The notes beneath the pieces are model-generated. The model made no database searches. It was given only the letters and a program-made list of their open reading frames with translations, and had not been told where the DNA came from. From Proteiniphilum sp. UBA5384 (GTDB lineage Bacteria; Bacteroidota; Bacteroidia; Bacteroidales; Dysgonomonadaceae), in NCBI RefSeq assembly GCF_002410825.1, contig NZ_DHOS01000052.1, positions 105,921 to 169,920 on the forward strand: DNA of 64,000 nucleotides. The letters are read 5' to 3'. Numbering within the stretch: position 1 is the stretch's first letter; each line of letters opens with the position of its first letter. Both the position numbers and the translations under genes were made by a program. Shown one piece after another: positions 43,833 through 53,209 of the stretch.

Positions 43833-45347
43833 TTACTTCGGCATGTCCGGTAAAGTAAAACCATTTTCATAGGTATGTCTAATCCATTCATTGGCCATTT
43901 CGAACGCATTGAATTCAGCAAACCGCCTGTCGAATTTCGGATCACCGTCAATCACCGCATATTCATCGTGCGTGACAATACTGATCTTGTCACTGGGGGA
44001 AATGTTGGTGAATTGCATCTTTTCGCCGTCCCATTGTAGTTCGCGGTGCAGTCCCTGTAAGCCGGAAAGGCGTACAGCCAATACTCCCATCACCACCATC
44101 TCATTGAAAGGCCCTGAAAAGCGGAAATTCGACGATGCTTCGGTCCTGTTTTCGGGAGATTCTTTGCATGCCCTGATCCAGTCCTGTTCATGGGCGTTGG
44201 TATCCCAGATATTACCATTTCCCCCTTTGATACGGGGTATTGTAGGCTCAGGTTGATTGAAATCAGCCATCTTGGCTGTGGGGATTAATGTGGGATTCAT
44301 TCCATAGCAGCCGGTCATGATCTTTCCTTTGGTTCCCACCAGTATGATCCCTCCATTGGAATCACCCATCATTTCTCCGTCTTCGAGTTCTTCCGGCCTG
44401 TCGGGAAGCAGTCCCCCGTCGTACCAATGTACGGTGAGTTCGGGCATGTTGACGTTCCCCTTTGCCGGACGCACGGGAAATTTATAAGTCACTATTTGTG
44501 CCTGTGGTGGAGAATATAAGTTTGACAATGTAGAACTTGCAGAAACGCTCACGGGGTATTTTAAATCCAGTGCCCAATAGAGTGGATCCATGATATGGCA
44601 AGCCATATCTCCTAATGCACCGGTTCCGAAATCCCAGAATCCACGCCAGTTCCAGGGCGTATATGCCGGATCGTAAGGACGCTTCTTTGCCGGACCTATG
44701 AATAAATCCCAATCCAATGCCGAAGGTACAGGCACACCTCCTTTGGGTTCACCCAATCCCTGTGGCCAGATAGGACGGTCTGTCCAGCAATGTGCTTCAT
44801 ATACATCGCCGATTACGCCTGATTGTATCCATTCGGCCACCTGTCGGCACCAGTCGAATGAATTTCCCTGGTTCCCCATCTGGGTTGCTACTTTATATTT
44901 CTCAGTGAGCTTGGTGAGTAATCTCGATTCATAGACTGAATGAGTCAATGGTTTCTGGACATAAGCATGCTTACCCAATGTGATGGCATGCGCTGCTACT
45001 CCGGCGTGGGTATGGTCAGGGGTTGCCACCATAATGGCATCGATGGATTTTTCCATCTGGTCGAACATTTTCCGCCAATCCTTAAACTGTTTGGCCTTAG
45101 GATAATCGTTAAGCGTTTTGGAGGCATATTTCCAGTCGACGTCACATAACGCAACGATATTCTCTGTCTTCATGTTCGCCAGATTACGCCGTCCCATTCC
45201 TCCTACACCGATGCCGGCAATGTTCAGTTTGTCACTCGGGGATGTATAACCCCCTGCTTTTCCCAGTACGGTAGTGGGTACAATCGTAAGACCCGCAGCC
45301 CCTATGGCAGCGGTTTTTAAAAAATTCCTGCGTGAATAAGTTGTCAT
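43833..45347 (-). CDS. Gfo/Idh/MocA-family oxidoreductase 1, Tat-exported (PUL 2)
   Basis: 504 residues. Twin-arginine signal SRRNFLKTAAIGAAG (about 5-20), then a Rossmann fold (LNIAGIGVGGMGRRNLANM, CDVDWKY, MVATPDHTHAGVA). The usual EKP motif is QKP here (Q131-K132-P133 in YVQKPLTHS), keeping the catalytic Lys. The C-terminal domain has the conserved GTGALGDMACHIMDPLYWAL. Family members oxidise or reduce sugar hydroxyls with NAD(P), often tightly bound and folded before Tat export. With the adjacent TIM barrels it is a candidate for making keto-glycosides. Its leader shares 32 identical bases with the FAD oxidoreductase gene leader. Confidence 0.88.
   Translation of the reverse strand: MTTYSRRNFLKTAAIGAAGLTIVPTTVLGKAGGYTSPSDKLNIAGIGVGGMGRRNLANMKTENIVALCDVDWKYASKTLNDYPKAKQFKDWRKMFDQMEKSIDAIMVATPDHTHAGVAAHAITLGKHAYVQKPLTHSVYESRLLTKLTEKYKVATQMGNQGNSFDWCRQVAEWIQSGVIGDVYEAHCWTDRPIWPQGLGEPKGGVPVPSALDWDLFIGPAKKRPYDPAYTPWNWRGFWDFGTGALGDMACHIMDPLYWALDLKYPVSVSASSTLSNLYSPPQAQIVTYKFPVRPAKGNVNMPELTVHWYDGGLLPDRPEELEDGEMMGDSNGGIILVGTKGKIMTGCYGMNPTLIPTAKMADFNQPEPTIPRIKGGNGNIWDTNAHEQDWIRACKESPENRTEASSNFRFSGPFNEMVVMGVLAVRLSGLQGLHRELQWDGEKMQFTNISPSDKISIVTHDEYAVIDGDPKFDRRFAEFNAFEMANEWIRHTYENGFTLPDMPK
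45313..45344. repeat. 32-bp repeat in a Tat signal, copy A
   Basis: Identical, base for base, to 51691-51722. It encodes the TYSRRNFLK(T) part of the leaders of the Gfo/Idh/MocA protein and of the FAD oxidoreductase, which are otherwise unrelated. Confidence 0.85.
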
Positions 45348-45401
45348 AGATTTTTATATAAAGCCTCTTTTGTTATTTTATATCGTTTTCTGTTTTATGG
45401 A

Positions 45402-46484
45402 TTATTGAATATTAATGTGTTGGATAGTGTCATGCAGCTTGTCGGAGAAACGAAGAAAACCCAAGTCGGTAAAATGAATACCATCCACTGTCGCTTCCCC
45501 GTCATTGCCGATCAGCTCATCATTTGCCAGATAATATATATTTTTATCTCCTTCACGTTTTATCTTTTCATATTCTTCCCGCAGGAGTCGGTTCTTTTCT
45601 GTTATTACCCCATAGATGTTTTTATCATAATACGAATGGGGAAAAATAACTGTCTCCACAAAAAGGATTGGAGTCTCGGGGTTTGCTTTGCGCAAGATAT
45701 CGAAAAAAGGCTTTGTTTTTTCGGTCAATTGCTTGGCATTGACATTGGGAATAAAATCAAGGATGAACAGCGACGCATCCCGGCGGGTTGCCATCAGTTC
45801 AGCAATCTCATAATCGAGTTGTCCGTTACCACTGAATCCCAGATTGATTACCTCCCTGTTTAGCCGGCGGGCGAGGATATTGGTATATGACATTCCGGGT
45901 CTTGTGGCACACCCTCCCTGGGTGATGCTGGTTCCGTAAACAAGAATTGGATGAGTCGTGTCAGGGTAGGGAAGTGCCGGCTTTTTAATGTAAGCCGAGG
46001 AATCTACTCCTACCGAAAGTGAAACCACTCCGTCGTAAAGCGGAAGAAATAGCATATATTCCCGTTCCTGGGACGTCATATTGGAGATAATGGTTTGTTC
46101 GTTCACTTTCCCTGAGGGGAGCCCGGCTTTTACGGGTTGCCAATGATATCCTTCCCATGTATATAGATCGACACCTTTGATCCCCGTTTCGGTCATATGA
46201 TTCATTCGGTTGTCACCTGCCACTTCCCATTTGGCAGAAATAGCTGTGCTGTTTGTCCTGAAGCGGATCGCCAGCCCTGATGTGTTTTTCCCTAAGTCCC
46301 ATACCGGTGGTCGGCATGCATCTTTCAGATATGCCGGAAGGCGCTCATACCGGGTTTCGGTCTCGTCTGATGCTTTTCCTATCAACGGAAATTGATCCGC
46401 ATCATAATATGCCGTTTGTGCCCGAATTTGGGATGTGTCTAAATATAAGATAATTGCAAGTAGAGTGAAAATTATCCTGTTCAT
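45402..46484 (-). CDS. SGNH/GDSL hydrolase with N-terminal jelly-roll domain
   Basis: 360 residues, signal peptide about 1-23 (SQIRAQ). An N-terminal beta-sandwich of the SGNH-associated type (about 30-175, RLPAYLKDACRPPVWDLGKNTSGLAIRF) precedes the SGNH domain. The catalytic Ser is S186 in VYGTSITQGG, the Gly/Asn block is in NLGFSGNGQLD, and the Asp/His pair is in VDGIHFTDLG near residues 334-337. It is a periplasmic esterase, likely removing acetyl or other acyl groups from the glycan. It sits between two Gfo/TIM-barrel pairs in PUL 2, so its substrate is probably a decorated oligosaccharide. Confidence 0.87.
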   Translation of the reverse strand: MNRIIFTLLAIILYLDTSQIRAQTAYYDADQFPLIGKASDETETRYERLPAYLKDACRPPVWDLGKNTSGLAIRFRTNSTAISAKWEVAGDNRMNHMTETGIKGVDLYTWEGYHWQPVKAGLPSGKVNEQTIISNMTSQEREYMLFLPLYDGVVSLSVGVDSSAYIKKPALPYPDTTHPILVYGTSITQGGCATRPGMSYTNILARRLNREVINLGFSGNGQLDYEIAELMATRRDASLFILDFIPNVNAKQLTEKTKPFFDILRKANPETPILFVETVIFPHSYYDKNIYGVITEKNRLLREEYEKIKREGDKNIYYLANDELIGNDGEATVDGIHFTDLGFLRFSDKLHDTIQHINIQ

Positions 46485-46516
46485 CTTTGAAATGTTTGTG
46501 AGAAATTTATAAATAT

Positions 46517-47398
46517 CTACTTAAGGAGATACTTGTTCAATAATTCTATGCTCTTGTGAATATTTTCTCTTCCATTGGATTCAACTCCATACCATCCTCT
46601 GAAGCCCGTTTTGTATGTCATTTTAATCATCTGTTCATTTAACTTGTCCGTCGGTTGATTCCTGAATGACATTCCCCCTGCATAAGGAAGGGTTTTGCGT
46701 AGATATTCCATATTGTCTATCTCTCCTCCCGGTTGCCTCCAATCGGGGAGAATGCCGAGATATTTGTTATTCACCTCTTTCATCAGGGAGACTAACCAAT
46801 CGGCATCGTCGGAAACGCCCCCATGGTTTTCAATCAATATGCTGATATTGGCAGGGATGGCATAGTCCAGCATCATATTATAAGTCTCCGCGGACCATTT
46901 CAATGCTTCTGTTTTTGAGATACCGTCAGCTCCTCGGCAGTTGGTGCGGATCGCATGGCATCCCAAGTAATTCGCTATATCGATCCATTTACGATGGTTT
47001 ATCACTGTCTGTTTTCTTTCTTCCTTTGACGGGGTACAGGTTTCACCTTCCAGATCGATCATGATTAATACCATCTCTACCCCATTATCTTCCGCATTTT
47101 TTTTCAGCTGATTTAAATAAGTAAACGTGGGTACTTCAAAAAGGGTATTGACAAATTCTATCCCATTCAATCCAAAGTCCTGACGTGCTATCTTGGGAAA
47201 GTCCAGGGTTTTCCATTTACCGGCATTTATCTCATCAACCAACGACCATTGGGCAAGCGAGATGTCGTTCTTCCCGATCCAACGGGGGCCTTGAGCAGCC
47301 TCAACTGTTTGAAGCTGCAGAAGCGAGGGTGCAATGAAGCTTCCGGCTCCAATCATCAATGATTTTTCGAAAAAATTTCTCCGTGTCATTTTTTTCAT
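46517..47398 (-). CDS. Exported xylose-isomerase-like TIM barrel 2 (PUL 2)
   Basis: About 293 residues from ATG 47398 (MKKMTRRNFFEKSLMIGAG, a Tat-type leader); the longer frame up to 47443 only prepends residues overlapping the Gfo gene. TIM-barrel motifs: ISLAQWSLVDEI, GLNGIEFVNTLFEVP, CHAIRTNCRG, NISILIENHGGVSDD (metal Glu), LGILPDWRQPGG (metal Asp) and GWYGVESNGREN (metal Glu). It is diverged from the first TIM barrel gene and lacks its lipobox. The gene starts 16 bp after the second Gfo/Idh/MocA gene. Likely role: lyase, epimerase or hydrolase step on an oxidised sugar; inferred from context. Confidence 0.8.
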   Translation of the reverse strand: MKKMTRRNFFEKSLMIGAGSFIAPSLLQLQTVEAAQGPRWIGKNDISLAQWSLVDEINAGKWKTLDFPKIARQDFGLNGIEFVNTLFEVPTFTYLNQLKKNAEDNGVEMVLIMIDLEGETCTPSKEERKQTVINHRKWIDIANYLGCHAIRTNCRGADGISKTEALKWSAETYNMMLDYAIPANISILIENHGGVSDDADWLVSLMKEVNNKYLGILPDWRQPGGEIDNMEYLRKTLPYAGGMSFRNQPTDKLNEQMIKMTYKTGFRGWYGVESNGRENIHKSIELLNKYLLK

Positions 47399-47414
47399 AA
47401 TTACTTCCATTTTT

Positions 47415-48884
47415 TTAAGGCATTGGTGGTAATTTCCAACCATTATGATAGGTATGGTTGATCAACTCCCGCGCAAATTCCCGTGCATTCTGAGGCTCTG
47501 TCCAGGTCTTATCGAATGCGGGATGCCCGTCTTTGATTTTGAATCCGTCTTCGACCACGGCACTGATGGTTGCATCTGCCGGAATGTTAGTGAATTCCAT
47601 TTTTTCCCCATCCCATGCCAATTCCTGATTTAATCCTTGAAGCCGCACTGCAAGAACCCCCATGACAATCATCTCGTTGAATGGTCCTGCAATTTCAAAA
47701 TCGGAAGCAGGTTCAATCCTGTTTTCATAGCTTTCCTTGCATGCACGTACCCAGTCCATTTGATGGGAAAGGGCTACCTCTCGCTGCGTTTCCGGTGAAT
47801 GGGGATTTCTTCCGGATAGTAAATAGGGTTCAGCTCCCGAACTTCCACAAATCAAAGTGTCTTTCGAACCATAGAAAATAACCCCTCCACCTTGTATATT
47901 CAATTCATTACCGGCCGGTATCCCGTCTGGGCGAGGCGGCTGTAAGCCACCGTCATACCATGTGATCTCCACTTCGGGCATACCTGCTTTAGGCATATTG
48001 TCACGGGCCGGAAAAACATACTTGAACATCTGTGCCGTAGGGCAACTCTCCGACATCAACATGGAGGAAGATCCCTGTACTTTTGCAGGATATCGCAGAT
48101 TGAGGGCCTTGAATACAGGAAACAGGATATGGCAGGCCATATCTCCTAAAGCTCCGGTACCGAAATCCCACCAACCCCGCCAATTCCAAGGTGTATAGAT
48201 GCTTTGATAAGGTCTCATGGAAGTCGGTCCAATAAATAGGTTCCAGTCCAATGTGTTCGGCTTTCTCTCTGTCCCAGATGGACGGGATAATCCTTGCGGC
48301 CAGATCGGACGGTCGGTAAATGCTTCTACTTTACCCACTTCCCCAATTTGTCCATCCCATATCCAATCAATGATTTGACGGATTCCCGGGGATGAAGCGC
48401 CCCCGTTGCCCATTTGAGTGGCTACTTTATGCTTTTTTGCTAATTTATTCAGCAGACGGGACTCATAAACACTGTGGGTCAGTGGCTTTTCTACATACAC
48501 ATGTTTGCCTATGGTGATCGCATCTGCAGCAATGATTGCATGAGTATGGTCGGAAGTGGCAACCATAACAGCATCAATGCTTTTACCTACCTCATCATAC
48601 ATTTTACGATAATCGTAATATCTTTTTGCTTTTGGAAAGTAATCAAAAGCAGGTTTGCTATATTTCCAATCGACATCGGCGAGCGCTACAATATTTTGAC
48701 TTTGCATCTCTTTGAGTACGGCGAAGCCTCTTCCTCCTATGCCCACACCCGCAATGTTTAATCGATCGGTAGGGGCTATATGTCCCGTGCGTTTCCCGAG
48801 CACCGGGGAAGGCACGACCGTCAGCCCCGCAACGGCAGTTACGGCAGCTCCGATAAATTTTCTTCTTGATATTTTTGATGACAT
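47415..48884 (-). CDS. Gfo/Idh/MocA-family oxidoreductase 2, Tat-exported (PUL 2)
   Basis: 489 residues. Leader MSSKISRRKFIGAAVTAVAG is twin-arginine type. Rossmann motif LNIAGVGIGGRGFAVL, then ALADVDWKY, MVATSDHTHAI, and a canonical EKP motif in YVEKPLTHSVYESRLL. The C-terminal domain has GTGALGDMACHILFPVFKAL. It is a clear paralogue of the other Gfo protein in this operon (similar motifs throughout, but different leader and EKP instead of QKP). Two oxidoreductases could act on two sugars or in opposite directions. Spacing to DUF4434 upstream is 12 bp. Confidence 0.88.
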   Translation of the reverse strand: MSSKISRRKFIGAAVTAVAGLTVVPSPVLGKRTGHIAPTDRLNIAGVGIGGRGFAVLKEMQSQNIVALADVDWKYSKPAFDYFPKAKRYYDYRKMYDEVGKSIDAVMVATSDHTHAIIAADAITIGKHVYVEKPLTHSVYESRLLNKLAKKHKVATQMGNGGASSPGIRQIIDWIWDGQIGEVGKVEAFTDRPIWPQGLSRPSGTERKPNTLDWNLFIGPTSMRPYQSIYTPWNWRGWWDFGTGALGDMACHILFPVFKALNLRYPAKVQGSSSMLMSESCPTAQMFKYVFPARDNMPKAGMPEVEITWYDGGLQPPRPDGIPAGNELNIQGGGVIFYGSKDTLICGSSGAEPYLLSGRNPHSPETQREVALSHQMDWVRACKESYENRIEPASDFEIAGPFNEMIVMGVLAVRLQGLNQELAWDGEKMEFTNIPADATISAVVEDGFKIKDGHPAFDKTWTEPQNAREFARELINHTYHNGWKLPPMP

Positions 48885-48896
48885 ACTCTCTATATT

Positions 48897-49946
48897 CTAT
48901 TTGTTATCCAGTACTTTATGTTTATCCAGTTCTTTATAGAGTATCTCAGAGTCGGGGTGGCCGGCAAAAGCTTGACTGCCCGGCTTATTCAGTAGACCGG
49001 TGTACTGGTAAATCAATATTTTTTCCACAAACGGTGATACAGCCTCCAATTGGCGGATAACGCGTTCGGCCGGCGCAGGTAAGAGAGCGCTTCGATATAC
49101 CTCTCCTTCGAACCGGAATATTTCCACATCCGCCCACAAATGTGCATGTGAAGCTTTCTTATGAACACGGTATAACTGTTCAAAATATTTGGCACTTTCT
49201 TCCACTTGTGTTTTTTCCACTCCTATTTCATCTTGATAGGCTATAAAATCAACATCCAACTTCTCCAGTTGACGTGTAAACTGGTCATCGGCTTTCACAT
49301 TCTTTGTACCGTAAGGAGCGATTAATGTTTTTGCTTTAGGGGTTAATTTCGCGGCCTCGGCGGAAGATGCGTTCACATAATCGATAAAGAAATCATCATA
49401 ATAACCTGTGATGCCGGTTTCATTGGGATAATACCAACCGTAAAAGCTTTTATGGTGCGCATACTTTTCCGCAATTTCATCCATCCCCTTTAACCGCAAT
49501 TTGTTGATTTCCGGATCCGTCATCAGGAAATAAGGATTCTTATAGTCCCCGAAGTAGTCGTTGCTGATAAAAAAGTTCACGTCATATTTATCTGCCGCGC
49601 TTAAAATCGTTTCCAACGAGTCGTCGCAATTCATTTCGTGTTGAGGCTGCAATGAGGAAGGATAAAAGGTCTTGCCGTTGATGGCCACATCAAGTAAAAC
49701 CATGTAACGGATACCGCAATCGGCAATTTCTTTCACCTTCATGTCCCATTGTTTTGCCGTGAATGACTTCAAAGTCGCATCCCAATATTTTCCTTCAGCC
49801 ATGTTATGGTGTTGGAATTCGAACCATGATCCCTCTATCGGTTTTATTTTACCCGGATTGTGTCGGATTACAGCCTGTATTTCAGGGGAGAGACTCCCTG
49901 CCAGGAGTGCTGCCCCGCATGATTGTAAAAAAAATCGTCGTTTCAT
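48897..49946 (-). CDS. DUF4434-type protein 2 (PUL 2)
   Basis: 349 residues. Leader MKRRFFLQSCGAALLAGSLSP is signal-like. The body shows the same predicted TIM-barrel pattern as the other DUF4434 gene: IEGSWFEFQHHNMAEGKYWD, WDMKVKEIADCGIRYMVLLDVAINGK, YDVNFFISNDYFGDY, FYGWYYPNETGITGYYDD and AHLWADVEIFRFEG with conserved Glu residues suited to acid/base chemistry. I infer a glycosidase-like role without proof. It lies 33 bp after the FAD oxidoreductase gene and 12 bp before Gfo 2. Confidence 0.75.
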   Translation of the reverse strand: MKRRFFLQSCGAALLAGSLSPEIQAVIRHNPGKIKPIEGSWFEFQHHNMAEGKYWDATLKSFTAKQWDMKVKEIADCGIRYMVLLDVAINGKTFYPSSLQPQHEMNCDDSLETILSAADKYDVNFFISNDYFGDYKNPYFLMTDPEINKLRLKGMDEIAEKYAHHKSFYGWYYPNETGITGYYDDFFIDYVNASSAEAAKLTPKAKTLIAPYGTKNVKADDQFTRQLEKLDVDFIAYQDEIGVEKTQVEESAKYFEQLYRVHKKASHAHLWADVEIFRFEGEVYRSALLPAPAERVIRQLEAVSPFVEKILIYQYTGLLNKPGSQAFAGHPDSEILYKELDKHKVLDNK

Positions 49947-49979
49947 TTAGGTCTGTTTTTGAACGGTTTCATCTGGAAA

Positions 49980-51728
49980 TTACATTTTTTCCAGCTCTTC
50001 ATCCGAAGGCCATTCAGTTTCAATTCCACGGGATCGGATCCTCAATTGAAAATCATTCAGCACATTTTTCTCTTTCCGGATCTGATGCGGCGAGTAGTTA
50101 TTGTCCAGTGAAAATGACAGCAATTCTCCTACTGCTTCCCCGATATTCCATTCTACAGGATGCAAGCGGTAACAGCCGTTTGTAATATGGGTAGTGCCTA
50201 TGTTCTTATTTGCCGGAATAAGATTCTTCATTCTCACCGGAAGCAACGCTCCCAACGGAATTTGAAATCTCAAAGCATCCATATCGATATAATTATCCAT
50301 TGCTGTTGTTGGATGCAAGTCGATAGGGTAATATCCGATGCCGATGCTGTCATGGAAAAAGGCCGCTTTATCTTTGTTCTCTGTAGCTACCAAAGCCCTA
50401 TTGTCACATCCTACATGCTCTTCTGTTACAGTAAAAAGAGATTTAATGCGCCTTGCTTCCCTCACGTAAGGGTATTTTGCCAACCCGTCATCCGTTCCCA
50501 GGATATCTTTCCGCAATCGCAACCCTGGCCATCCTTTTCCTCCGTCGGGATGAGGGGCTTCTGTCTGTAACCAATACAATAATGATAAACTTAATTGTTT
50601 TCCTTCCTCGACAAACTTGTTAAAATCCCTGTCGGACGCTCCGATGAGGTTCCCCAGGAAATAATCATTCTGTGGCCAGTTTATCAATGAAATATCGCCG
50701 GAATAGAACCCATCTTCAAAATTATTCTTGTCCACGATCCGCCTGTAACTCCAAAGATTGAAGATATCTCCGCATCCTTTATTCGTAGGATCCACACAAA
50801 GTGCTTTTTTCTCCAGCGTCCGGGGATTGGAATAATGCATTGCCAGGAGTTTGCCAGGCCATGGCTGTTTTAACTGAGGCGTGAAATCCCTCCAGAATGT
50901 GTAATCCGAAGGCTTCTCAATAACATGATTTTCTTCAGGTAGATAATCAATTGCAAAACATATAGTGAAAGCCTGTATATTGTTGGGGTTGGCTTCCTCC
51001 GGAGCATGCAGCTCTCCGGTATCTTTACGTGATTCCGAACCGGTAATAAATTCCGTCCCCGTTAGTGGTAACAAATCTCCTAATTCCGTGGCATCCACAA
51101 AATAGGGAGCTTTCAATATTTTGATGTCTGCTGTTACACTGCTTTTTACGGTTATGTCCTCAACGGTATCCTTGTTTACGGAACTTTTTATGGCTTTGTA
51201 TTGATATAGTACCGTCAGTTTTCCGGAACTTATATAAGGAGCCAATATTTCAAGAATAATTGTCAAAGCGACTTTCGGCTCATGGCATAACCGGGATACG
51301 GATGCGTTACCGGGATTCAGATAAGGGTTGTTCCTTGCACTCTCTTTTAAAGGATAATTACTCCGGTAATATTCCCTGATATGGTTCCTCAGTTCCCGGT
51401 ATGTCTTCGTCGATCCCGTATGTTCTATCCAGCGGTGTTCATCCGGAGGAACTCCCTGTTGTGTGAGTTGCCCTCCCAACCAATCCGTTTCCTCGGTAAG
51501 GATCACTCTTTTCCCGTTTCTGAGCGATGAAAGTGCCGCTGCCACGCCTCCCAATCCTCCTCCGATAATGACGATGTCTGCCGTTAGTGTCTCTTCTCTT
51601 TGGGTAATGGATACCCGTTGCAGTGCATTATCTTTCGACATGCTTTGTAATCCGGAGGGTGTGACTAGCAGTACTCCACCCGCCGATACCGTTTTTAAAA
51701 AATTCCTGCGTGAATAAGTTGTTGTCAT
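49980..51728 (-). CDS. FAD-dependent oxidoreductase, Tat-exported (PUL 2)
   Basis: 582 residues. Tat leader TTYSRRNFLKTVSAGGVLL, then the FAD-binding Rossmann motif ADIVIIGGGLGGVAAAL (G56-G61) and WLGGQLTQQGVPPDEH, the signature of the FAD_oxidored family (PF12831-type). PYFVDATELGDLLPLTG and GTTHITNGCYRLHPVEWNIGEA complete the FAD site. Some PF12831 proteins occur in PULs of Bacteroidota and Planctomycetota; their substrates are mostly unknown. It is the first enzyme gene after a strong intercistronic hairpin. It could oxidise a sugar hydroxyl or regenerate a redox centre in the envelope. Confidence 0.87.
   Translation of the reverse strand: MTTTYSRRNFLKTVSAGGVLLVTPSGLQSMSKDNALQRVSITQREETLTADIVIIGGGLGGVAAALSSLRNGKRVILTEETDWLGGQLTQQGVPPDEHRWIEHTGSTKTYRELRNHIREYYRSNYPLKESARNNPYLNPGNASVSRLCHEPKVALTIILEILAPYISSGKLTVLYQYKAIKSSVNKDTVEDITVKSSVTADIKILKAPYFVDATELGDLLPLTGTEFITGSESRKDTGELHAPEEANPNNIQAFTICFAIDYLPEENHVIEKPSDYTFWRDFTPQLKQPWPGKLLAMHYSNPRTLEKKALCVDPTNKGCGDIFNLWSYRRIVDKNNFEDGFYSGDISLINWPQNDYFLGNLIGASDRDFNKFVEEGKQLSLSLLYWLQTEAPHPDGGKGWPGLRLRKDILGTDDGLAKYPYVREARRIKSLFTVTEEHVGCDNRALVATENKDKAAFFHDSIGIGYYPIDLHPTTAMDNYIDMDALRFQIPLGALLPVRMKNLIPANKNIGTTHITNGCYRLHPVEWNIGEAVGELLSFSLDNNYSPHQIRKEKNVLNDFQLRIRSRGIETEWPSDEELEKM
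51691..51722. repeat. 32-bp repeat in a Tat signal, copy B
   Basis: Identical to 45313-45344 (see copy A). The following bases differ by an extra ACA codon at the start of this gene. Confidence 0.85.
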
Positions 51729-51751
51729 TAGGTTTGATTTTTCTCATTGAT

Positions 51752-51793
51752 CATACCTTAAAGAGGAAAACTGGTTTCCCTCTTTAAGGTATG
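51752..51793 (-). other. Strong intercistronic hairpin in PUL 2
   Basis: CATACCTTAAAGAGG (51752-51766) plus AAA pairs with TTT plus CCTCTTTAAGGTATG (51779-51793), 18 base pairs with one bulged base and a 5-nt loop. It lies between the binding-lipoprotein stop and the FAD oxidoreductase start. On the transcribed strand no T-run follows, so an mRNA-processing or stability element is more likely than a full terminator. Confidence 0.8.
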
Positions 51794-51803
51794 AAAAAGT
51801 CAT

Positions 51804-53192
51804 TTATTCTAATTCAACATTCCATACTATAACGCCGCTATTGGTGCATAAGAAAGCTACGGTACAAGAGTTTCCATCGGGTGCTACAAGAATTTTTACT
51901 TCTCCCGTAGAATTGCCGTTTGAACCAAGTGACGGATCAAGTGGAAATTTTTCCCAATCATTCCATACACGTGTATGTATCAGGCTTGTAATGTTGTTTA
52001 TACTTGAGGGGTCTTTCATCATAGCTCTTACGGTGAAGATTTCTCTCATCCAACTGCTGGCATTCTGTTCAATTAGAAAAATATATCTTGCCCCGTTCAT
52101 GTCAGCATAATCAAAAGCGTGTCCCCCGCCTAACCATTGATGGAATACATCCTGGATATGATGCTCCGATTCATATATAGGTGTATTTGTTACCCCATCC
52201 ATATAGGTTATTGCCACTTGAGCTACCCCATTCACAAAACGATTGATAAAATAATTGGTATTTTCTCCGAGCTCTATGGGAACAACTTTTGCTTGCACTC
52301 CCATGGTATAATCGATATCAAAATCGATTTTTTTAGGTGTTTCAGAAACCGTTCTCCCATCTCTTACTTCCCATCGCAATATCGTGTTATTATTAGATAC
52401 TGCAAGATATACGAAAGCATGTTGTGTCAGGTCTCCTTTGACATATATTTTTCTGCCGATTTGGGCGCCTGGCATGTTTTCAAGTACATATTTAAAGAGA
52501 AGTTCAGGTTTGGCGGTAACTCCTTTCCACCAAAACATGTGAATTTCCTGTCCCACTGCAGTGGCTGCATTGCAAGATGCAATGTTGCCGGCATCATCAG
52601 TCGTCATATGAAGTGGCATTTTGAATCCCAAGTCTTGCCAGTCGATTCCTTCCCAAGACATATTACCAGCTTTAGCTCCATCTGTTAAGTTGAAATAGGA
52701 GAACCCGGATCTGTCATGAACAACAATGTAATTTCCGCTGATGCCGATAGCACCGTTATTATGGGCTGAAAATCCCAATTCTGAACCTGTTTTTTTCCAT
52801 AACTCTGATACTTTGATGGCTGTCGGGATGATTTTTAATTTGATCGTATATGTTCTTTTTTCACCATCAGCTCCAATAATTCCGATGGTCACCGGTTGAG
52901 AAAAATCCATGTATTCTCCCAGTGGCACCTCTGATTCAACAGTTGCATTATTCGGAATACTAACCGACATACGTATTTTAGTAAGATCTGTATTCCGAGC
53001 CCCATCCACTTCCAGATAAATTTCATTATTTTCGTTGGGTGTTACGGCAAAATCGGTATTGCTATCATTTGGTAGCATAATACGGATTCCGGTTATTTCA
53101 TTTCCTAAAGTAGGTATTAGTTCCTCTGCTTTTTCACACGAAAATGCCAAGGCCAACACCAGGATTCCAATGACCTTAAATATATTTTTCAT
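51804..53192 (-). CDS. Putative surface glycan-binding lipoprotein (DUF5018-like), PUL 2
   Basis: About 462 residues from ATG 53192; the longer frame starts inside the SusD stop region. Lipobox LALAFSC (Cys about 19). An N-terminal Ig-like beta domain with IRIMLPNDSNTDFAVTPN and GADGEKRTYTIKLKI is like the DUF5018 module. The rest is a beta-rich propeller-like region (GISGNYIVVHDRSGFSYFNL, QHAFVYLAVSNNNTILRWEV). No catalytic signature. Position right after SusD suggests it is the locus's surface glycan-binding protein. The gene is 17 bp from susD. Confidence 0.72.
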   Translation of the reverse strand: MKNIFKVIGILVLALAFSCEKAEELIPTLGNEITGIRIMLPNDSNTDFAVTPNENNEIYLEVDGARNTDLTKIRMSVSIPNNATVESEVPLGEYMDFSQPVTIGIIGADGEKRTYTIKLKIIPTAIKVSELWKKTGSELGFSAHNNGAIGISGNYIVVHDRSGFSYFNLTDGAKAGNMSWEGIDWQDLGFKMPLHMTTDDAGNIASCNAATAVGQEIHMFWWKGVTAKPELLFKYVLENMPGAQIGRKIYVKGDLTQHAFVYLAVSNNNTILRWEVRDGRTVSETPKKIDFDIDYTMGVQAKVVPIELGENTNYFINRFVNGVAQVAITYMDGVTNTPIYESEHHIQDVFHQWLGGGHAFDYADMNGARYIFLIEQNASSWMREIFTVRAMMKDPSSINNITSLIHTRVWNDWEKFPLDPSLGSNGNSTGEVKILVAPDGNSCTVAFLCTNSGVIVWNVELE

Positions 53193-53209
53193 TTTATCTT
53201 TTGTTTTTG

